The notes beneath the pieces are model-generated. The model had not been told where the DNA came from, did no database searches, and saw nothing but the letters and a program-made list of their open reading frames with translations. The position numbers and the translations under genes were made by a program. Below are positions 44,201 to 52,772 of a stretch of DNA of 64,000 bases, one piece after another. Origin of the DNA: Hassallia byssoidea VB512170. Its GTDB lineage: Bacteria > Cyanobacteriota > Cyanobacteriia > Cyanobacteriales > Nostocaceae. Location: assembly GCF_000817785.2 (NCBI RefSeq), contig NZ_JTCM02000015.1, positions 29,681 through 93,680 on the forward strand, given 5' to 3'. How positions within the stretch are numbered: position 1 is the first letter of the stretch; the number at the start of each line of letters is the position of its first letter.

Positions 44201-45416
44201 CTCTACCCTCTTGCGATAAATTTCTTAACCATTGTTCAGACAAATGTTTATACAACCATCCCGGATCGCTAACATCTTCATCTTTCACTAACTCGTTGTT
44301 AAATTTAGCCAGATAAATCCAAATGGGGAAACCTTTTTCATAGTCTACTAATACCCAATCAGCTATTTTTCGTAAAAGAGTACTTTTCCCACCTCCGGGA
44401 TCGCCAATAATCAGCAATCTTTTCCCTTGGTTGTTAGTGCTATCACTCTTCTTTAAGACTTCATCGAAAAACTCATCATTTTTATATTCTCTTACAACTT
44501 TACCTTTTTCAGGCTTATTGAAATCCGAACTTGTTGGATTTACTGAATTCTCGCTAGGTTTGGGTTGTGCATCTTTTTCACGCTCGATTAATCCAAGAGA
44601 AACGTAAATTTCATTTAAGTTTTTATCATTATTAAACCTTTTTAGCTGTATCAAGTCTTGATCGAGGCGTTCTTTAAACACTTTAGGCAACCAAAAGTTA
44701 TAAGCCATAGGAATATCTAGGGCAAACCTTAATTCATTTTTTTCTATTTGTTGCTTACCACATTTAACCGCATTTTTAAATGAAAGAAACCCATTTTCTC
44801 TTTTACAATCTCCATTTCCTGGCAAAGTTTCACTATGAGCAAAACCAGTACACTCAACAGCCAAATATTCCTTGTTTTTGATTATCTTTTTCAATTTTTC
44901 TTTATCCTTTAGCGTTCCAAGCCCTTGCCAAAAGAGTTCTTGTGCGCCACGTCCGTCATTTTCCCAATCCCTAAATCGATGCATAAGAGATACGGCTGCT
45001 AAAGCATGACCATTAACAAGAATTAAGATCGGTAGTAAATCAAAATGACAACAAATAGCACAGAAAAGTATTGCTAAATCTAGACAAGTTCCTTGACGGT
45101 TATTGAGAAGAACCTCGGCTGGGCGTATTTTTTGTGGTTTATCCTGAATCCAAGAATGAAAATATTCATTTAGATCATATTCAATATTTTGCTGGCATAA
45201 AGCATTGTAAATTTCTTCAATCAACAAGAGAAGATTATCTGATTTTGAATGAGAGTCAAATCCACTAGCAGGCAAGTGGGAATTTTGTATAAACTGTTTA
45301 ACCGCTTCCGACTCTCTAGCAAAATTTACAAATTTAACTAAACCTAATTCATCTGTTTTATCCCAAAATTCATTGCTCATAACTGCCAACATTGATAATG
45401 AACTGTAGTTTTTCAC
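41121..45416 (-). CDS. Transglutaminase-like/NACHT/HEAT-repeat STAND protein, 3' truncated
   Basis: This is a 1431-residue protein. The N-terminal transglutaminase-like domain (about residues 60-150) has EVLLNNRQGTCLDLAILF (Cys111) and LVNGHALAAV (His137). The NACHT NTPase domain (about 330-700) has Walker A GDPGGGKST (338-346) and Walker B IWLLLDGADEMA (424-435). A sensor array of about 16 HEAT repeats follows (about 790-1380), nearly identical units of KDAIAALVELI. The last 18 or so residues ([12 protein letters not shown] onward) are encoded by the 95-bp repeat, so the natural C-terminus is lost after SLSYP. By analogy with bacterial NLR-like proteins it would sense an invader through the repeats and activate the protease-like domain. 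Starts at GTG 45416 or ATG 45380 are both possible. Confidence 0.87.
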   Translation of the reverse strand: MKNYSSLSMLAVMSNEFWDKTDELGLVKFVNFARESEAVKQFIQNSHLPASGFDSHSKSDNLLLLIEEIYNALCQQNIEYDLNEYFHSWIQDKPQKIRPAEVLLNNRQGTCLDLAILFCAICCHFDLLPILILVNGHALAAVSLMHRFRDWENDGRGAQELFWQGLGTLKDKEKLKKIIKNKEYLAVECTGFAHSETLPGNGDCKRENGFLSFKNAVKCGKQQIEKNELRFALDIPMAYNFWLPKVFKERLDQDLIQLKRFNNDKNLNEIYVSLGLIEREKDAQPKPSENSVNPTSSDFNKPEKGKVVREYKNDEFFDEVLKKSDSTNNQGKRLLIIGDPGGGKSTLLRKIADWVLVDYEKGFPIWIYLAKFNNELVKDEDVSDPGWLYKHLSEQWLRNLSQEGRETPEKWKDKFEELLKTRQIWLLLDGADEMAVSYPLKKIQEQLTKGWANSVSIVMSCRLNLWEQQKDTLNEKFDIYRTLDFSYPEQVHQFISNWFGNDNSTAKELQDKLEEKNRERLRNLVKNPLRLALLCRIWKEGSKTLPETKAGFYQLLVNKHYQWKDDANEKFKILVEKKEEEPNKTTFEKLNIKLGELAIDAIDNSDFRFRLRENFIEKYLGNPNVENTPFWWALNLGWLLDIGYPSEEEKNLGEKVYAFFHPTFQEYFAATAVESYDFFLPESHKDRPVKDKFYRIFEPQWKEPILLWLGRSDVDDNLKNEFIQKLINFKSGCGDFYLYRAYFLAAAGLAEFESCKKAEEIVKTIVKWYFQEETWRYRANYEEIREEAKTALLQTNRKKAIATLVDVILNPQYEYRSEKAPYFLGEIGAGNKDAINALVYLTHNGRDYHDVIRGLAAISLGKIGAGDKDAIAALVELIGKSSGDTCWRAVESLGEIGVGNSDEIAALIKLIQDQETRRRAVESSRENGKLYIWEPSYHNGINAAFGALQKIGVDNSDAIAALVELIGNPQYREIHKQAVNSLEKICTRKKDAIAALTQALVKLTHNPQDEDTCRQVAESLGKIDSRNSDAIAALVELTRNAQNEDTRREAAESLEKIDPGNKDGIPALVKLTRKAQYEGNRKKAAESLVKIGVGKKDAIDVLVYLTHNAQDEDTRREAAEFLEKIDPGNKDGIPALVKLILNTQDTTNIRRRAAYSLWKIGANNPDAIAALVELIRNAQNEDIRKKAAENLYKISADNKDAIAALVHLIGNAQNEDTRRTAVESLGRIGADNGADNKDAIAALVHLIGNAQNEDTRKQAVESLAKIDPGNKDAITALVHLMDKSSGDTRRRAVNSLGEIGAGDKDAIAALVQFISNPPDKAARWQAEYAANSLGKIGAGDKDAIAALVKLTCNTQRDGNYTPERAASSLKNILITDQIPLVVTKLKNYSKSYPSSYSIIWHCAQSLSYPCKNPRQMGTGLFCRSAITHDYF

Positions 45417-45432
45417 CTATTGATTCACATTC

Positions 45433-46947
45433 TCATTCAGTAATTATGAATAAATCATGCACAGCCTTTGGAGCTTCTGTGTCCACCCAGTTTGTTTGTA
45501 CTTGCAACTTGTACAATCCTGGCGCAAGCTTATTAGGTTGTGGAGGCAACTGGTATTGGTTATCTTGCTTCTGCTCCAAGTCTACTTCTAGCTCCTCTTG
45601 TTCTTCGTTTGCATTGACTGGTGTAATAATCGCGCTTAAACCACCAAAGTTTTGTTTCTTTTTCAAAATATCAGAATCAATATTTATGATTTCTGCACCC
45701 AATATGACTTCTTCATCACGGAGATACAAGTCATCAACGGTGAGATTAATACCTGCGGTTGGCTTCAGAGACTGATCATTTTCAGGCGCACAATAGTCGC
45801 TTGTATGACCTTGTAGCTGTATTAATTTTTCTTCCAGTGATTTCCATACCTGGACATTACTTTGCAGCGCACCATGAGTCTCAACAAAACTTACATCTTG
45901 TAGCTTGCGATCCAAATCAACTGGGATTGCAGAAAACTTAGGTACGGTATTATCGCCAGTTGCATAACTAGCTTGAAGCGGTTGTTGAGTTTTTGGATTT
46001 GGTGGCAGTGTTTTATTACATGGTTTTAATCTGTCATTGGATAGTATTCCAGATTGAAACGTGCTATTTTGTCCTATACCGATTATTTGTTGGCATATAT
46101 ACAAACTACTGTTCCTAAGATTTTTGGGTAAATTAATTAGTTCAAGAAACTCCTGTGCCTCTTTTGCTCGGTTTATATTTACATGAGGTATATTAGTATC
46201 CTTTACATATAGCCAATTTTTATCAACATTCACTACCGGATACATTGGCAACAATTGATATATAGAAGTGAAAGAACGCAATACATCCGTCAAGTCTGGC
46301 AGTGGCTTTTTTTGGAAGCCATTAGCCAAAAAGTCTAATGCTTTCACAGAACCACGATAGGGAGTCCCCAAAGTAATTAGAGCTGTGCAATGTTCTGCAC
46401 CGTCTAAATGTTCCAAATAATAACGAGAAACTAAGCCCCCCATACTATGAGCAATGATAATCACCTTAGCTTCAGGATGCGTCTTTTGCCATATCAGTAA
46501 TTTTTCGTCAATCAGCTTTTTTAACAACCTAGCAGCAACCCTATTATCCCGTCGCCAGTCATAGGCAAACTCAAAATAGTTCTCGCCAGGATTTAAATCA
46601 AAGTTTTGAGTGAGTTTTTGCGAAATATAAGAGTAACCATCAAATATCTTGAAAAATTCGGGAACTATGGCTGGCTTCTTGATTAAACCTGTCGCTTTGA
46701 TACCGTCATCCAAGTAATCTTTTTCTAGATCGTCTTTGTCTATTATTAGTGTTTCAAGAAATTGCCTTGGCTCTCGCTCAATTACAGCCTTAACAAAATA
46801 GTCAAATAAATCGGTGGCTGCTTGGGTGGCTGCTTGGGATGATAGATTCCAGATATCTTTTGAACCTTCTGAATTTTGTATTTGTAGTACACTGCCCATG
46901 ATTCCAGGCACTAACACTACCATATCTTTCATTTCGTTTCTTTGCAT
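45433..46947 (-). CDS. LCAT-type alpha/beta-hydrolase (lipase/acyltransferase)
   Basis: This is a 504-residue protein. The start MVVLVPGIMGSVL is the oxyanion strand of lecithin:cholesterol acyltransferase-like lipases, and the nucleophile elbow AHSMGGLVSRYY is clear. The candidate catalytic Asp and His lie further on (TGDNTVP and ETHGALQSN). The C-terminal 130 residues form a beta-rich domain (TAGINLTVDDLYLRDEEVIL). It should hydrolyse phospholipids or acyl esters. It precedes the NACHT gene by 17 bases on the same strand, so the two are probably one operon and the lipase may be the effector or a regulated partner. AGGAG lies 11 bases ahead of the ATG. Confidence 0.87.
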   Translation of the reverse strand: MQRNEMKDMVVLVPGIMGSVLQIQNSEGSKDIWNLSSQAATQAATDLFDYFVKAVIEREPRQFLETLIIDKDDLEKDYLDDGIKATGLIKKPAIVPEFFKIFDGYSYISQKLTQNFDLNPGENYFEFAYDWRRDNRVAARLLKKLIDEKLLIWQKTHPEAKVIIIAHSMGGLVSRYYLEHLDGAEHCTALITLGTPYRGSVKALDFLANGFQKKPLPDLTDVLRSFTSIYQLLPMYPVVNVDKNWLYVKDTNIPHVNINRAKEAQEFLELINLPKNLRNSSLYICQQIIGIGQNSTFQSGILSNDRLKPCNKTLPPNPKTQQPLQASYATGDNTVPKFSAIPVDLDRKLQDVSFVETHGALQSNVQVWKSLEEKLIQLQGHTSDYCAPENDQSLKPTAGINLTVDDLYLRDEEVILGAEIINIDSDILKKKQNFGGLSAIITPVNANEEQEELEVDLEQKQDNQYQLPPQPNKLAPGLYKLQVQTNWVDTEAPKAVHDLFIITE

Positions 46948-47132
46948 TTACTCTTGCACTCCTGATTAAGGGTTTGCCTCAATTGTGTAACACTGGTAAC
47001 AGGGATTGAAGTTTTTGGTAAGTAATTTCCATCGCTTGGATATTCGCAGTCAGGCTCGTATGAGCTTGTGAGCAAAATACCAAGAGTAATTGCGGGAGTA
47101 ATTGTGTAATTATACTGTTGTATATAAGCCAT
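46929..47132 (-). CDS. Small hypothetical protein overlapping the lipase start
   Basis: This 67-residue frame overlaps the start of the lipase gene by 19 bases. It begins MAYIQQYNYTITPAITLGIL and ends with a basic lysine/cysteine-rich tail. No family is recognised. It might be a small coupled gene of the lipase-NACHT operon, or merely an open frame in its leader. There is no strong ribosome binding site. Confidence 0.35.
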   Translation of the reverse strand: MAYIQQYNYTITPAITLGILLTSSYEPDCEYPSDGNYLPKTSIPVTSVTQLRQTLNQECKSKCKETK

Positions 47133-47180
47133 AGCTCAAATACATGAGGAACTGGCTATTTTTCGGAAAAAATTGAAAAC

Positions 47181-47273
47181 CTAAAAAAATAAATCTTCTG
47201 CCACTTCACCATTCCCCCAAATGTCATAAAACACCTCTGACACCAACCATCTACCCACAAAGCTGGAACCAAC
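47181..47273 (-). pseudogene. Second zinc-ribbon C-terminal remnant
   Basis: On the minus strand this segment encodes VPALWVDGWCQRCFMTF and ends at 47181. It matches the remnant at 14517-14674 at DNA level over about 50 bases. The first CPNC pair is missing, and a stop codon interrupts the frame just upstream. The flanking sequence to about 47380 is open in another minus frame (IKTRDGKDLSVDYSNHVG), whose origin is unknown. The remainder of the gap 47133-47606 shows no gene. Confidence 0.45.
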
Positions 47274-47606
47274 ATGGTTACTGTAATCTACGGATAAATC
47301 CTTGCCATCACGGGTTTTTATTGCTAGGCGAGTTAAATTGTGAAATTTCAGGAATTGGACATCTAATTTGTTAAGATAGCCAAAATAAGGTTGTGAGAAT
47401 TGAGCAATTAAAAACCTGCCATAACCTTTGTTAAGACAGGCTTTGAGCTATTTATCTATTTTGTGACAAGATTTTGTTAATTGGACAAATAATTAGGTAA
47501 TGTACAACAGTTTTTGAACTAAATTTTTAGGCTTGCGTTTAACCATTGTTCTTGACTCCTCTTATCTATCCGATTCAAGCAGATTGTATTTGCGGCAGCA
47601 CAATAC

Positions 47607-48203
47607 CTACCAAACGTAGAGCAATAAAAACAAGATAATCCAGATAAGATCGACAAAGTGCCAGAACAAGGAGACTGCACTCACGCCCTGGTGTCCGGCA
47701 TTGTAATTACCAGGAACTAGGGAGCGAAAATACATATATAGCAGCAAGACCACGCCAGTGAAAACGTGCATTCCGTGAAAGCCAGTCAGTAGATAAAAAG
47801 TTGCCCCTGCTAACCCAGCATCAAGACCAAAGGGCATATTGCGCCATTCGAGTACCTGCCCAATCAGAAAGACCGCACCCATTGCAGCAGTCAGTAGCCA
47901 CAGACGACGAAATTTAATTAGTTGATGGCGATCGAGTGCGCGTTCTGCAAAATAAATTACACCACTACTGGCAACCAAAATAACTGTGTTTATCGCTGCT
48001 CTGGGTATATCTAGCCCAGAAACACCGAGGGGAAACCAATTTGGGTTTTTCCAACGGAGTAGGGCATAAGTTACAAAAAAGCTGACAAAAATAACGCTTT
48101 CCGATAGAAGAAACACGGGAAAGCCGAAGGCAAGGTTATCTTGCTTAGGCATAGAATTGAGGTTCTTTGGAGGCGAATTTCTTGAATCGATCGGGCTTTC
48201 CAT
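47607..48203 (-). CDS. ctaE: Cytochrome oxidase subunit III (alternative quinol oxidase)
   Basis: This 198-residue protein has five hydrophobic segments and the subunit III motifs FPVFLLSESVIFVSFFVTYA, FYLLTGFHGMHVFTG and the C-terminal FWHFVDLIWIILF. Subunit III stabilises the oxidase and feeds protons and oxygen to subunit I in the membrane. It is the last gene of a minus-strand oxidase operon (II-I-III). The gap to subunit I (177 bases) contains a dispersed repeat (GCGCCTTTGCGCC). The ATG at 48203 has AGGAG six bases upstream. Confidence 0.92.
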   Translation of the reverse strand: MESPIDSRNSPPKNLNSMPKQDNLAFGFPVFLLSESVIFVSFFVTYALLRWKNPNWFPLGVSGLDIPRAAINTVILVASSGVIYFAERALDRHQLIKFRRLWLLTAAMGAVFLIGQVLEWRNMPFGLDAGLAGATFYLLTGFHGMHVFTGVVLLLYMYFRSLVPGNYNAGHQGVSAVSLFWHFVDLIWIILFLLLYVW

Positions 48204-48380
48204 CACTGACTCCTGACGTGAAATGATAACGAAATCTGGCGTTGCTAAATCAAAATATCAAATGCCGAAAATACCTTTCCTTTTCTTTGTACCTTTGCGC
48301 CTTTGCGCCTACCCTGCGGGAAGCCACTTCGTGTCTATGCGTGAGACAAATTCATATCTTCAATCAGCAACGCCCGAAAT

Positions 48381-50024
48381 CTAGATAGACGAAGAATCGG
48401 CAGCCAATCGATGAGATTCTCCGTAACCGTAGGGTTCTGAAGTCACAATCGGGATCTCTTCAAAGTTTTCGATGGGTGGCGGTGAGGAGGTTGTCCACTC
48501 TAATCCAGTCGCATTCCAAGGATTATTAGGTGCTTTGCGCCCCTGCAACCAAGAACTGACGATATTAGCAATAAAGGGTAAGGTAGACATGCCCAATAGA
48601 AAAGCTCCCAAGCTAGCAACTACATTCCATGCGGTGTACTGCGGATCGTAGGAGGAGATACGGCGCACCATTCCCTGTAAGCCGAGCGGGTGCATCGGAA
48701 AGAAGTTGAGATTTGCGCCAATAAAGGTCAGCCAGAAGTGTAACTTGCCCCATCCTTCGGAATACATGCGTCCCGTGATTTTAGGAAACCAGTAGTAGAT
48801 TCCAGCATAGATTGCCATCGTGACAGTGTTAAAGACCACGTAGTGAAAATGCCCGACGATAAAGTAAGTATTGTTGACGTGAATATCAAAGGGTACTGAA
48901 GCCAGCATCACTCCACTAATGCCCGCAAACAAAAACATTGCTACACCACCTAAAGCAAACAGCATTGGGGTCTTGAAATGCAGCTTGCCCCGCCAAACAG
49001 TTGCAGTCCAAGCAAACACTTTGATTCCCGTTGGTACTGCTACCAGCATCGATGTTGCCATAAACAAGATTCGCATCCAGTTGGGAGTAGCACTGGCAAA
49101 CATATGATGTACCCAGACAAGCGTACTAATTACACTAATGAGTAGGGAGGAAATGGCGACAGTTTTATAACCAAACAGTGGTTTACGGGCAAAGGCAGGA
49201 ATGACTTCTGAGAAAACTCCAAAAGCAGGCAATGCCATGACATACACGGCGGGATGAGAGTAAAACCAAAACAAGTGCTGGTAGATTACCGGATCGCCCT
49301 GCTTGAAGGGACTGAAAAAGTCTGTACCAAAGGAGAGATCGAAGAGTAGCATAATGGCTGCACCCGTGAGGGCAGGCAAGCAAAACAATTGCAGCAATTG
49401 GGCACTGAGCGTTGTCCAGACATAAACTGGCATCCGCAAAAATGTCATTCCTGGCGCTCGCATTCGGAAAATGGTCGTGACCAAATTTACACCGCCCATA
49501 ATCGACGATACTCCAGAGATTGCTACTGCCAGCAACCAGATGAACTCTCCGTTAATCAAGTGACCGGACGGATTTTGGATGCTCACTGGAGGATAAGACC
49601 ACCAACCTGCCTGAGCCGTGCCACTGGGTAAGAAGAAGCTGAACAACAGCAAGATTCCTACAACTGGAATTAACCAAAAGGCGATCGCATTCAGCACAGG
49701 AAATGCTGTCTCTCGCGCTCCAATCATCAGAGGAATCAGATAGTTCGCCAATCCCACATTTGCAGGAAAGATCCACAGAAAGATCATAATCGTACCGTGC
49801 ATCGTGAATAGCCCATTGTAAAGGGAGCGATCGACGACATCTAATTGCGGGGTAAGCAGTTCGGCACGAACAATCATGGCGAACAAACCGCCAATCAGGA
49901 AGAAGATAAATGCTGTAACTAGATATTGAACGCCAATTACCTTATGGTCAGTACTAAAGCTAAAGTAGCGTTTCCAGTTGGTCTGTTCGGGTTCGCTAGC
50001 ACTTTTAATGAAAATATTTGTCAT
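48381..50024 (-). CDS. ctaD: Heme-copper oxidase subunit I (A2 type)
   Basis: This 547-residue protein has twelve membrane helices. Ligands are visible: His76 in MHGTIM (low-spin heme), His257 and Tyr261 in YSHPAVY (CuB and the His-Tyr cross-link), His306-His307 in WVHHMFA (CuB), and His392 and His394 in GHFHYVVF (hemes). The proton-channel Glu of the usual HPEVY motif is replaced by Ala, with Tyr-Ser just ahead, which is the A2 variant of heme-copper oxidases. It reduces oxygen to water and pumps protons. The partner subunit II lacks CuA, so the electron donor is predicted to be plastoquinol. It starts 20 bases after subunit II. Confidence 0.95.
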   Translation of the reverse strand: MTNIFIKSASEPEQTNWKRYFSFSTDHKVIGVQYLVTAFIFFLIGGLFAMIVRAELLTPQLDVVDRSLYNGLFTMHGTIMIFLWIFPANVGLANYLIPLMIGARETAFPVLNAIAFWLIPVVGILLLFSFFLPSGTAQAGWWSYPPVSIQNPSGHLINGEFIWLLAVAISGVSSIMGGVNLVTTIFRMRAPGMTFLRMPVYVWTTLSAQLLQLFCLPALTGAAIMLLFDLSFGTDFFSPFKQGDPVIYQHLFWFYSHPAVYVMALPAFGVFSEVIPAFARKPLFGYKTVAISSLLISVISTLVWVHHMFASATPNWMRILFMATSMLVAVPTGIKVFAWTATVWRGKLHFKTPMLFALGGVAMFLFAGISGVMLASVPFDIHVNNTYFIVGHFHYVVFNTVTMAIYAGIYYWFPKITGRMYSEGWGKLHFWLTFIGANLNFFPMHPLGLQGMVRRISSYDPQYTAWNVVASLGAFLLGMSTLPFIANIVSSWLQGRKAPNNPWNATGLEWTTSSPPPIENFEEIPIVTSEPYGYGESHRLAADSSSI

Positions 50025-50044
50025 TTATTACCTTTTTGAGATTA

Positions 50045-50938
50045 TTATTTATTTACAATGGGTGGTTGAGCAGGTGAAACGGTGTGCCACTTACTTCGCA
50101 GGGGTGTTTTGGGTGGTTGACTATGCTCGGATTTTGCAGGATTTACTGCTGGAACAGGCGGACGGGTGGCTGCTTCGGCTAACCACTGGTTGTAAGTTTC
50201 AGGAGAATCAACATAAACATCGGCTGTCATTAGGGCAAAATAAGTGCCGCTAAATTGAGAGTCATGCAGTTGATACTTACCAATGCGATTGGGGGTAAAT
50301 CTCAATGGGATTGTCTGGTTCGGGATAATGTCTTGCTTAATTCGGAAGTTGGGTACATAGAAGCCATGCACTACATCTTTAGACTGCAACATCAGGTGAA
50401 CTCGCCGATTGATTGGAAGATGTAACTCGGTGCTGGTAACATTTTGGCTGGGATAGCGGAACGACCAAGACCATTGTTTCACAACTACCTCAATCTGTTC
50501 GGTAGGCTGCATATCGCTACTGCCCGTTTCAGCATAGGCGGGAGCTTCCAAGAGGTGTAGATGAACCAGTGGCAAGGAACCAAGAATGCTCATGCGCTGG
50601 TAAATGTTGTAACTGTAGCTGGCAATCCAGATTACTAGCAAAATTGGAATCACCGTCCAAGTAATCTCCAGCTTCAAATTACCGCGAATGGCTGGTGCAT
50701 CACTCGTATCGCTGTTAGTGGCTCGGTAAAATAGAATTGAATAGAGCAGCATTCCCATCACACCCAGAAAAACAATTGTTCCGAGTGTGACTAGGAAGCT
50801 AAACAAATGACCGACGAGTTCGGCTTCTGTTGTTGCCGCGATTGGTAGCCAATTATAAGCTTGTTGTCCTAGTGCGTGGCTGGCAAGAACGATCGCTCCT
50901 ACAAAAATAGCTAGTAGCGCAATGTTAAAGTTTCGCAT
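50045..50938 (-). CDS. ctaC: Oxidase subunit II lacking the CuA site
   Basis: This 297-residue protein has two N-terminal membrane helices (about residues 5-25 and 45-70) and a periplasmic cupredoxin domain. In cytochrome c oxidases the CuA center uses C-S-x-x-C-G-x-x-H. Here the segment at about 225-234 is HDSQFSGTYF with no Cys, and the upstream His of DVVHGFYVPNFRIKQD remains. Loss of CuA is the hallmark of quinol oxidases and of the cyanobacterial alternative respiratory terminal oxidase. The proline-rich C-terminal tail (about 260-297) is unusual. It is the first oxidase subunit in the operon, following two DUF2231 genes by 11 bases. Confidence 0.93.
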   Translation of the reverse strand: MRNFNIALLAIFVGAIVLASHALGQQAYNWLPIAATTEAELVGHLFSFLVTLGTIVFLGVMGMLLYSILFYRATNSDTSDAPAIRGNLKLEITWTVIPILLVIWIASYSYNIYQRMSILGSLPLVHLHLLEAPAYAETGSSDMQPTEQIEVVVKQWSWSFRYPSQNVTSTELHLPINRRVHLMLQSKDVVHGFYVPNFRIKQDIIPNQTIPLRFTPNRIGKYQLHDSQFSGTYFALMTADVYVDSPETYNQWLAEAATRPPVPAVNPAKSEHSQPPKTPLRSKWHTVSPAQPPIVNK

Positions 50939-50949
50939 AATAATCGCAT

Positions 50950-51567
50950 TTAGGGTTGGAGAACTTGATTGGGATTTTCACCTTGCCGAATCAAACCAGC
51001 AGCCGTACCATGCACGCCAAATTCGGCTCCTAATTGCGCCCCCAACGTCCCGTGAACAAACATAAAACCTAGAATGAAAATTCCTGCAAGTAGATAGCTC
51101 CACTGCACCTGTCGAGGCTCGTTCTTGCGCCAGCGAAAGCGTTGGTAGCCTCGCCAAATTGTCATTGCTACAATCAGAGTCAGCAATAGCACTCCACCAA
51201 CGCCATGTAACAACATGGTAGTACCCGCACCCAATCCCCAATCACTTTTCATATTCGTGGGGGGATCTGCCAGCAGGATCTCAAAAAAGCCTGCTGCCAC
51301 AGTAAAAAACGAAATCGCAGATGCTGCTACAATGTTGTACCAGGACACATCAAAAAAGTTAGACCGACTGACTGGCATTGAGAAAAACTTCAGAATTGGT
51401 CGTTCTAACGGAAATAACGTACCAGCGAAATCGAAGGCGATCGCAATGATAAATAAACCTAACGTCAGATGTACAAAATTAGGATGCAGTGGAAATCGGT
51501 AGGGTAGTCCATTAGCCCCCAATTCAATTCCCAATTGCTTTAACTGGTCAATTAATTGTGGATTCAT
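50950..51567 (-). CDS. DUF2231 membrane protein (second of pair)
   Basis: This protein of about 205 residues has four hydrophobic segments. The DUF2231 signature is FPLHPNFVHLTLGLFIIAIA, with the later GAGTTMLLHGVGGVLLLTLI. The family is of unknown function; members often sit with respiratory genes, and the conserved His residues in the helices could bind heme. The ATG at 51567 overlaps the stop of the upstream DUF2231 gene by four bases (ATGA) and has AAGGA upstream. It is followed after 11 bases by the oxidase subunit II gene, so it is part of the oxidase operon. Confidence 0.85.
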   Translation of the reverse strand: MNPQLIDQLKQLGIELGANGLPYRFPLHPNFVHLTLGLFIIAIAFDFAGTLFPLERPILKFFSMPVSRSNFFDVSWYNIVAASAISFFTVAAGFFEILLADPPTNMKSDWGLGAGTTMLLHGVGGVLLLTLIVAMTIWRGYQRFRWRKNEPRQVQWSYLLAGIFILGFMFVHGTLGAQLGAEFGVHGTAAGLIRQGENPNQVLQP

Positions 51568-52058
51568 TTTAGGAGTCCTTGTTTTGCGGCTTCGACGACA
51601 GGCACGGTGTGCAGCCCATAGACCCAATCAATCAAATCACCAAGATAAATTTGCAAACAGACGAGACACATCAAAAACGTCGCTGCACCCAGGTAAAACA
51701 CAGGTATCTTTAACGGATCGCGCACTCGAATGATGCCGCGCCATGCAGTAATGGCAACCAAAATGGCTGAAATTGACCAGCCATTCACTGTGTGCCAATC
51801 TAAGGCAGGTTGGGCAGCCGCATAAGGTTGTGCCAGTCCTGCTTCAAATTCACCAAAAATCACCGCAACAAAAACAGCAACGGACGCAACAACTAAATTC
51901 CACCAACTTACCTCAAACATCCGATGGTTGCGGCTGAGATATCCAGCAACATCACAGAAGTAGGCGAAAAATACCATCGCAATTACAAAGTGAACGACGA
52001 TTGGATGGATGGTATCGGGATAGGGGAGATTCTGGTCATTCAACGGCAGCAGAGGCAT
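51564..52058 (-). CDS. DUF2231 membrane protein (first of pair)
   Basis: This is a 164-residue paralogue of the next gene, with four hydrophobic segments. It has DTIHPIVVHFVIAMVFFAYF near the N-terminus and FEVSWWNLVVASVAVFVAVI; the HP...HF pattern is the DUF2231 hallmark. With its neighbour it may form a heterodimeric membrane module that passes electrons or stabilises the oxidase; this is inference from position only. AGGAG lies six bases before the ATG at 52058. It is the first gene of the oxidase operon. Confidence 0.85.
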   Translation of the reverse strand: MPLLPLNDQNLPYPDTIHPIVVHFVIAMVFFAYFCDVAGYLSRNHRMFEVSWWNLVVASVAVFVAVIFGEFEAGLAQPYAAAQPALDWHTVNGWSISAILVAITAWRGIIRVRDPLKIPVFYLGAATFLMCLVCLQIYLGDLIDWVYGLHTVPVVEAAKQGLLK

Positions 52059-52159
52059 CACGTTCTCCTATGAATAGAACTATGAGATTAATTGAGTTAA
52101 GGTAGGGTTGTACCGTACCCTACAAGCAAAACTGCAACGCGATCAGGGGCTGACGATCG

Positions 52160-52714
52160 CTAAAGCAGAGTACGGGGCTGTTCAGAATGTAGCGTTAGCA
52201 TCCACATCCCATCGAAAAACAGATTGATTCCGACCCAAGTACCAATCAGCCAAACTGCACTAAACGGAAAGCTAGACCAGATGAAAATCCCGAAAATAAT
52301 CCCTATGATGCCGCTGACGAGCATCCAACCCCAGTTTGGTGAAGCTCGGCGCATTTGAAACGCAAGTGAGACCTGAATGATGCCTTGCACAAAAATGGTA
52401 ACGCCCAAGACTAATGTGAAGGCAAGTGCCCCTTGCAGCGGATCGGTTAAGACAAAAATTCCAGCTAGAAGATACAAAAGTCCTAGAATGAGCTTCCAGG
52501 CGACTTGACCCGCTCCTTTAGATTGAAAGGCATAAACGATTTGAGCAATTCCGGCAAAGATGAAGATCCAGCCAAACAATAAGGTCGAAGTAATCGTGGC
52601 AAAAAAGGGAAATACGGTCGCAATTATTCCTAAAATAATCATGAGGATCGCGATCGTCGTTAACCATCTAGAGTTAATCGTTTGTTCTCTCGTTTCAGAT
52701 TCAGTGGCTCTCAT
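52160..52714 (-). CDS. HdeD-family membrane protein
   Basis: This 184-residue protein has six hydrophobic helices in three similar pairs, with FGWIFIFAGIAQIVYAFQSK and the repeated pattern GIIGIIFGIFIW. HdeD of E. coli is linked to acid resistance at high cell density; the molecular role is unclear. The ATG at 52714 is preceded by GGGAGAGC, and an upstream in-frame extension has no family similarity. It lies between the NADH dehydrogenase gene (58 bases upstream) and the oxidase operon on the same strand. Confidence 0.87.
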   Translation of the reverse strand: MRATESETREQTINSRWLTTIAILMIILGIIATVFPFFATITSTLLFGWIFIFAGIAQIVYAFQSKGAGQVAWKLILGLLYLLAGIFVLTDPLQGALAFTLVLGVTIFVQGIIQVSLAFQMRRASPNWGWMLVSGIIGIIFGIFIWSSFPFSAVWLIGTWVGINLFFDGMWMLTLHSEQPRTLL

Positions 52715-52772
52715 GTTGCTCTCCCTAGTTAAATTAAGGCGGCAGTAGTATAATAGTCTCTTGGCTATAGAA

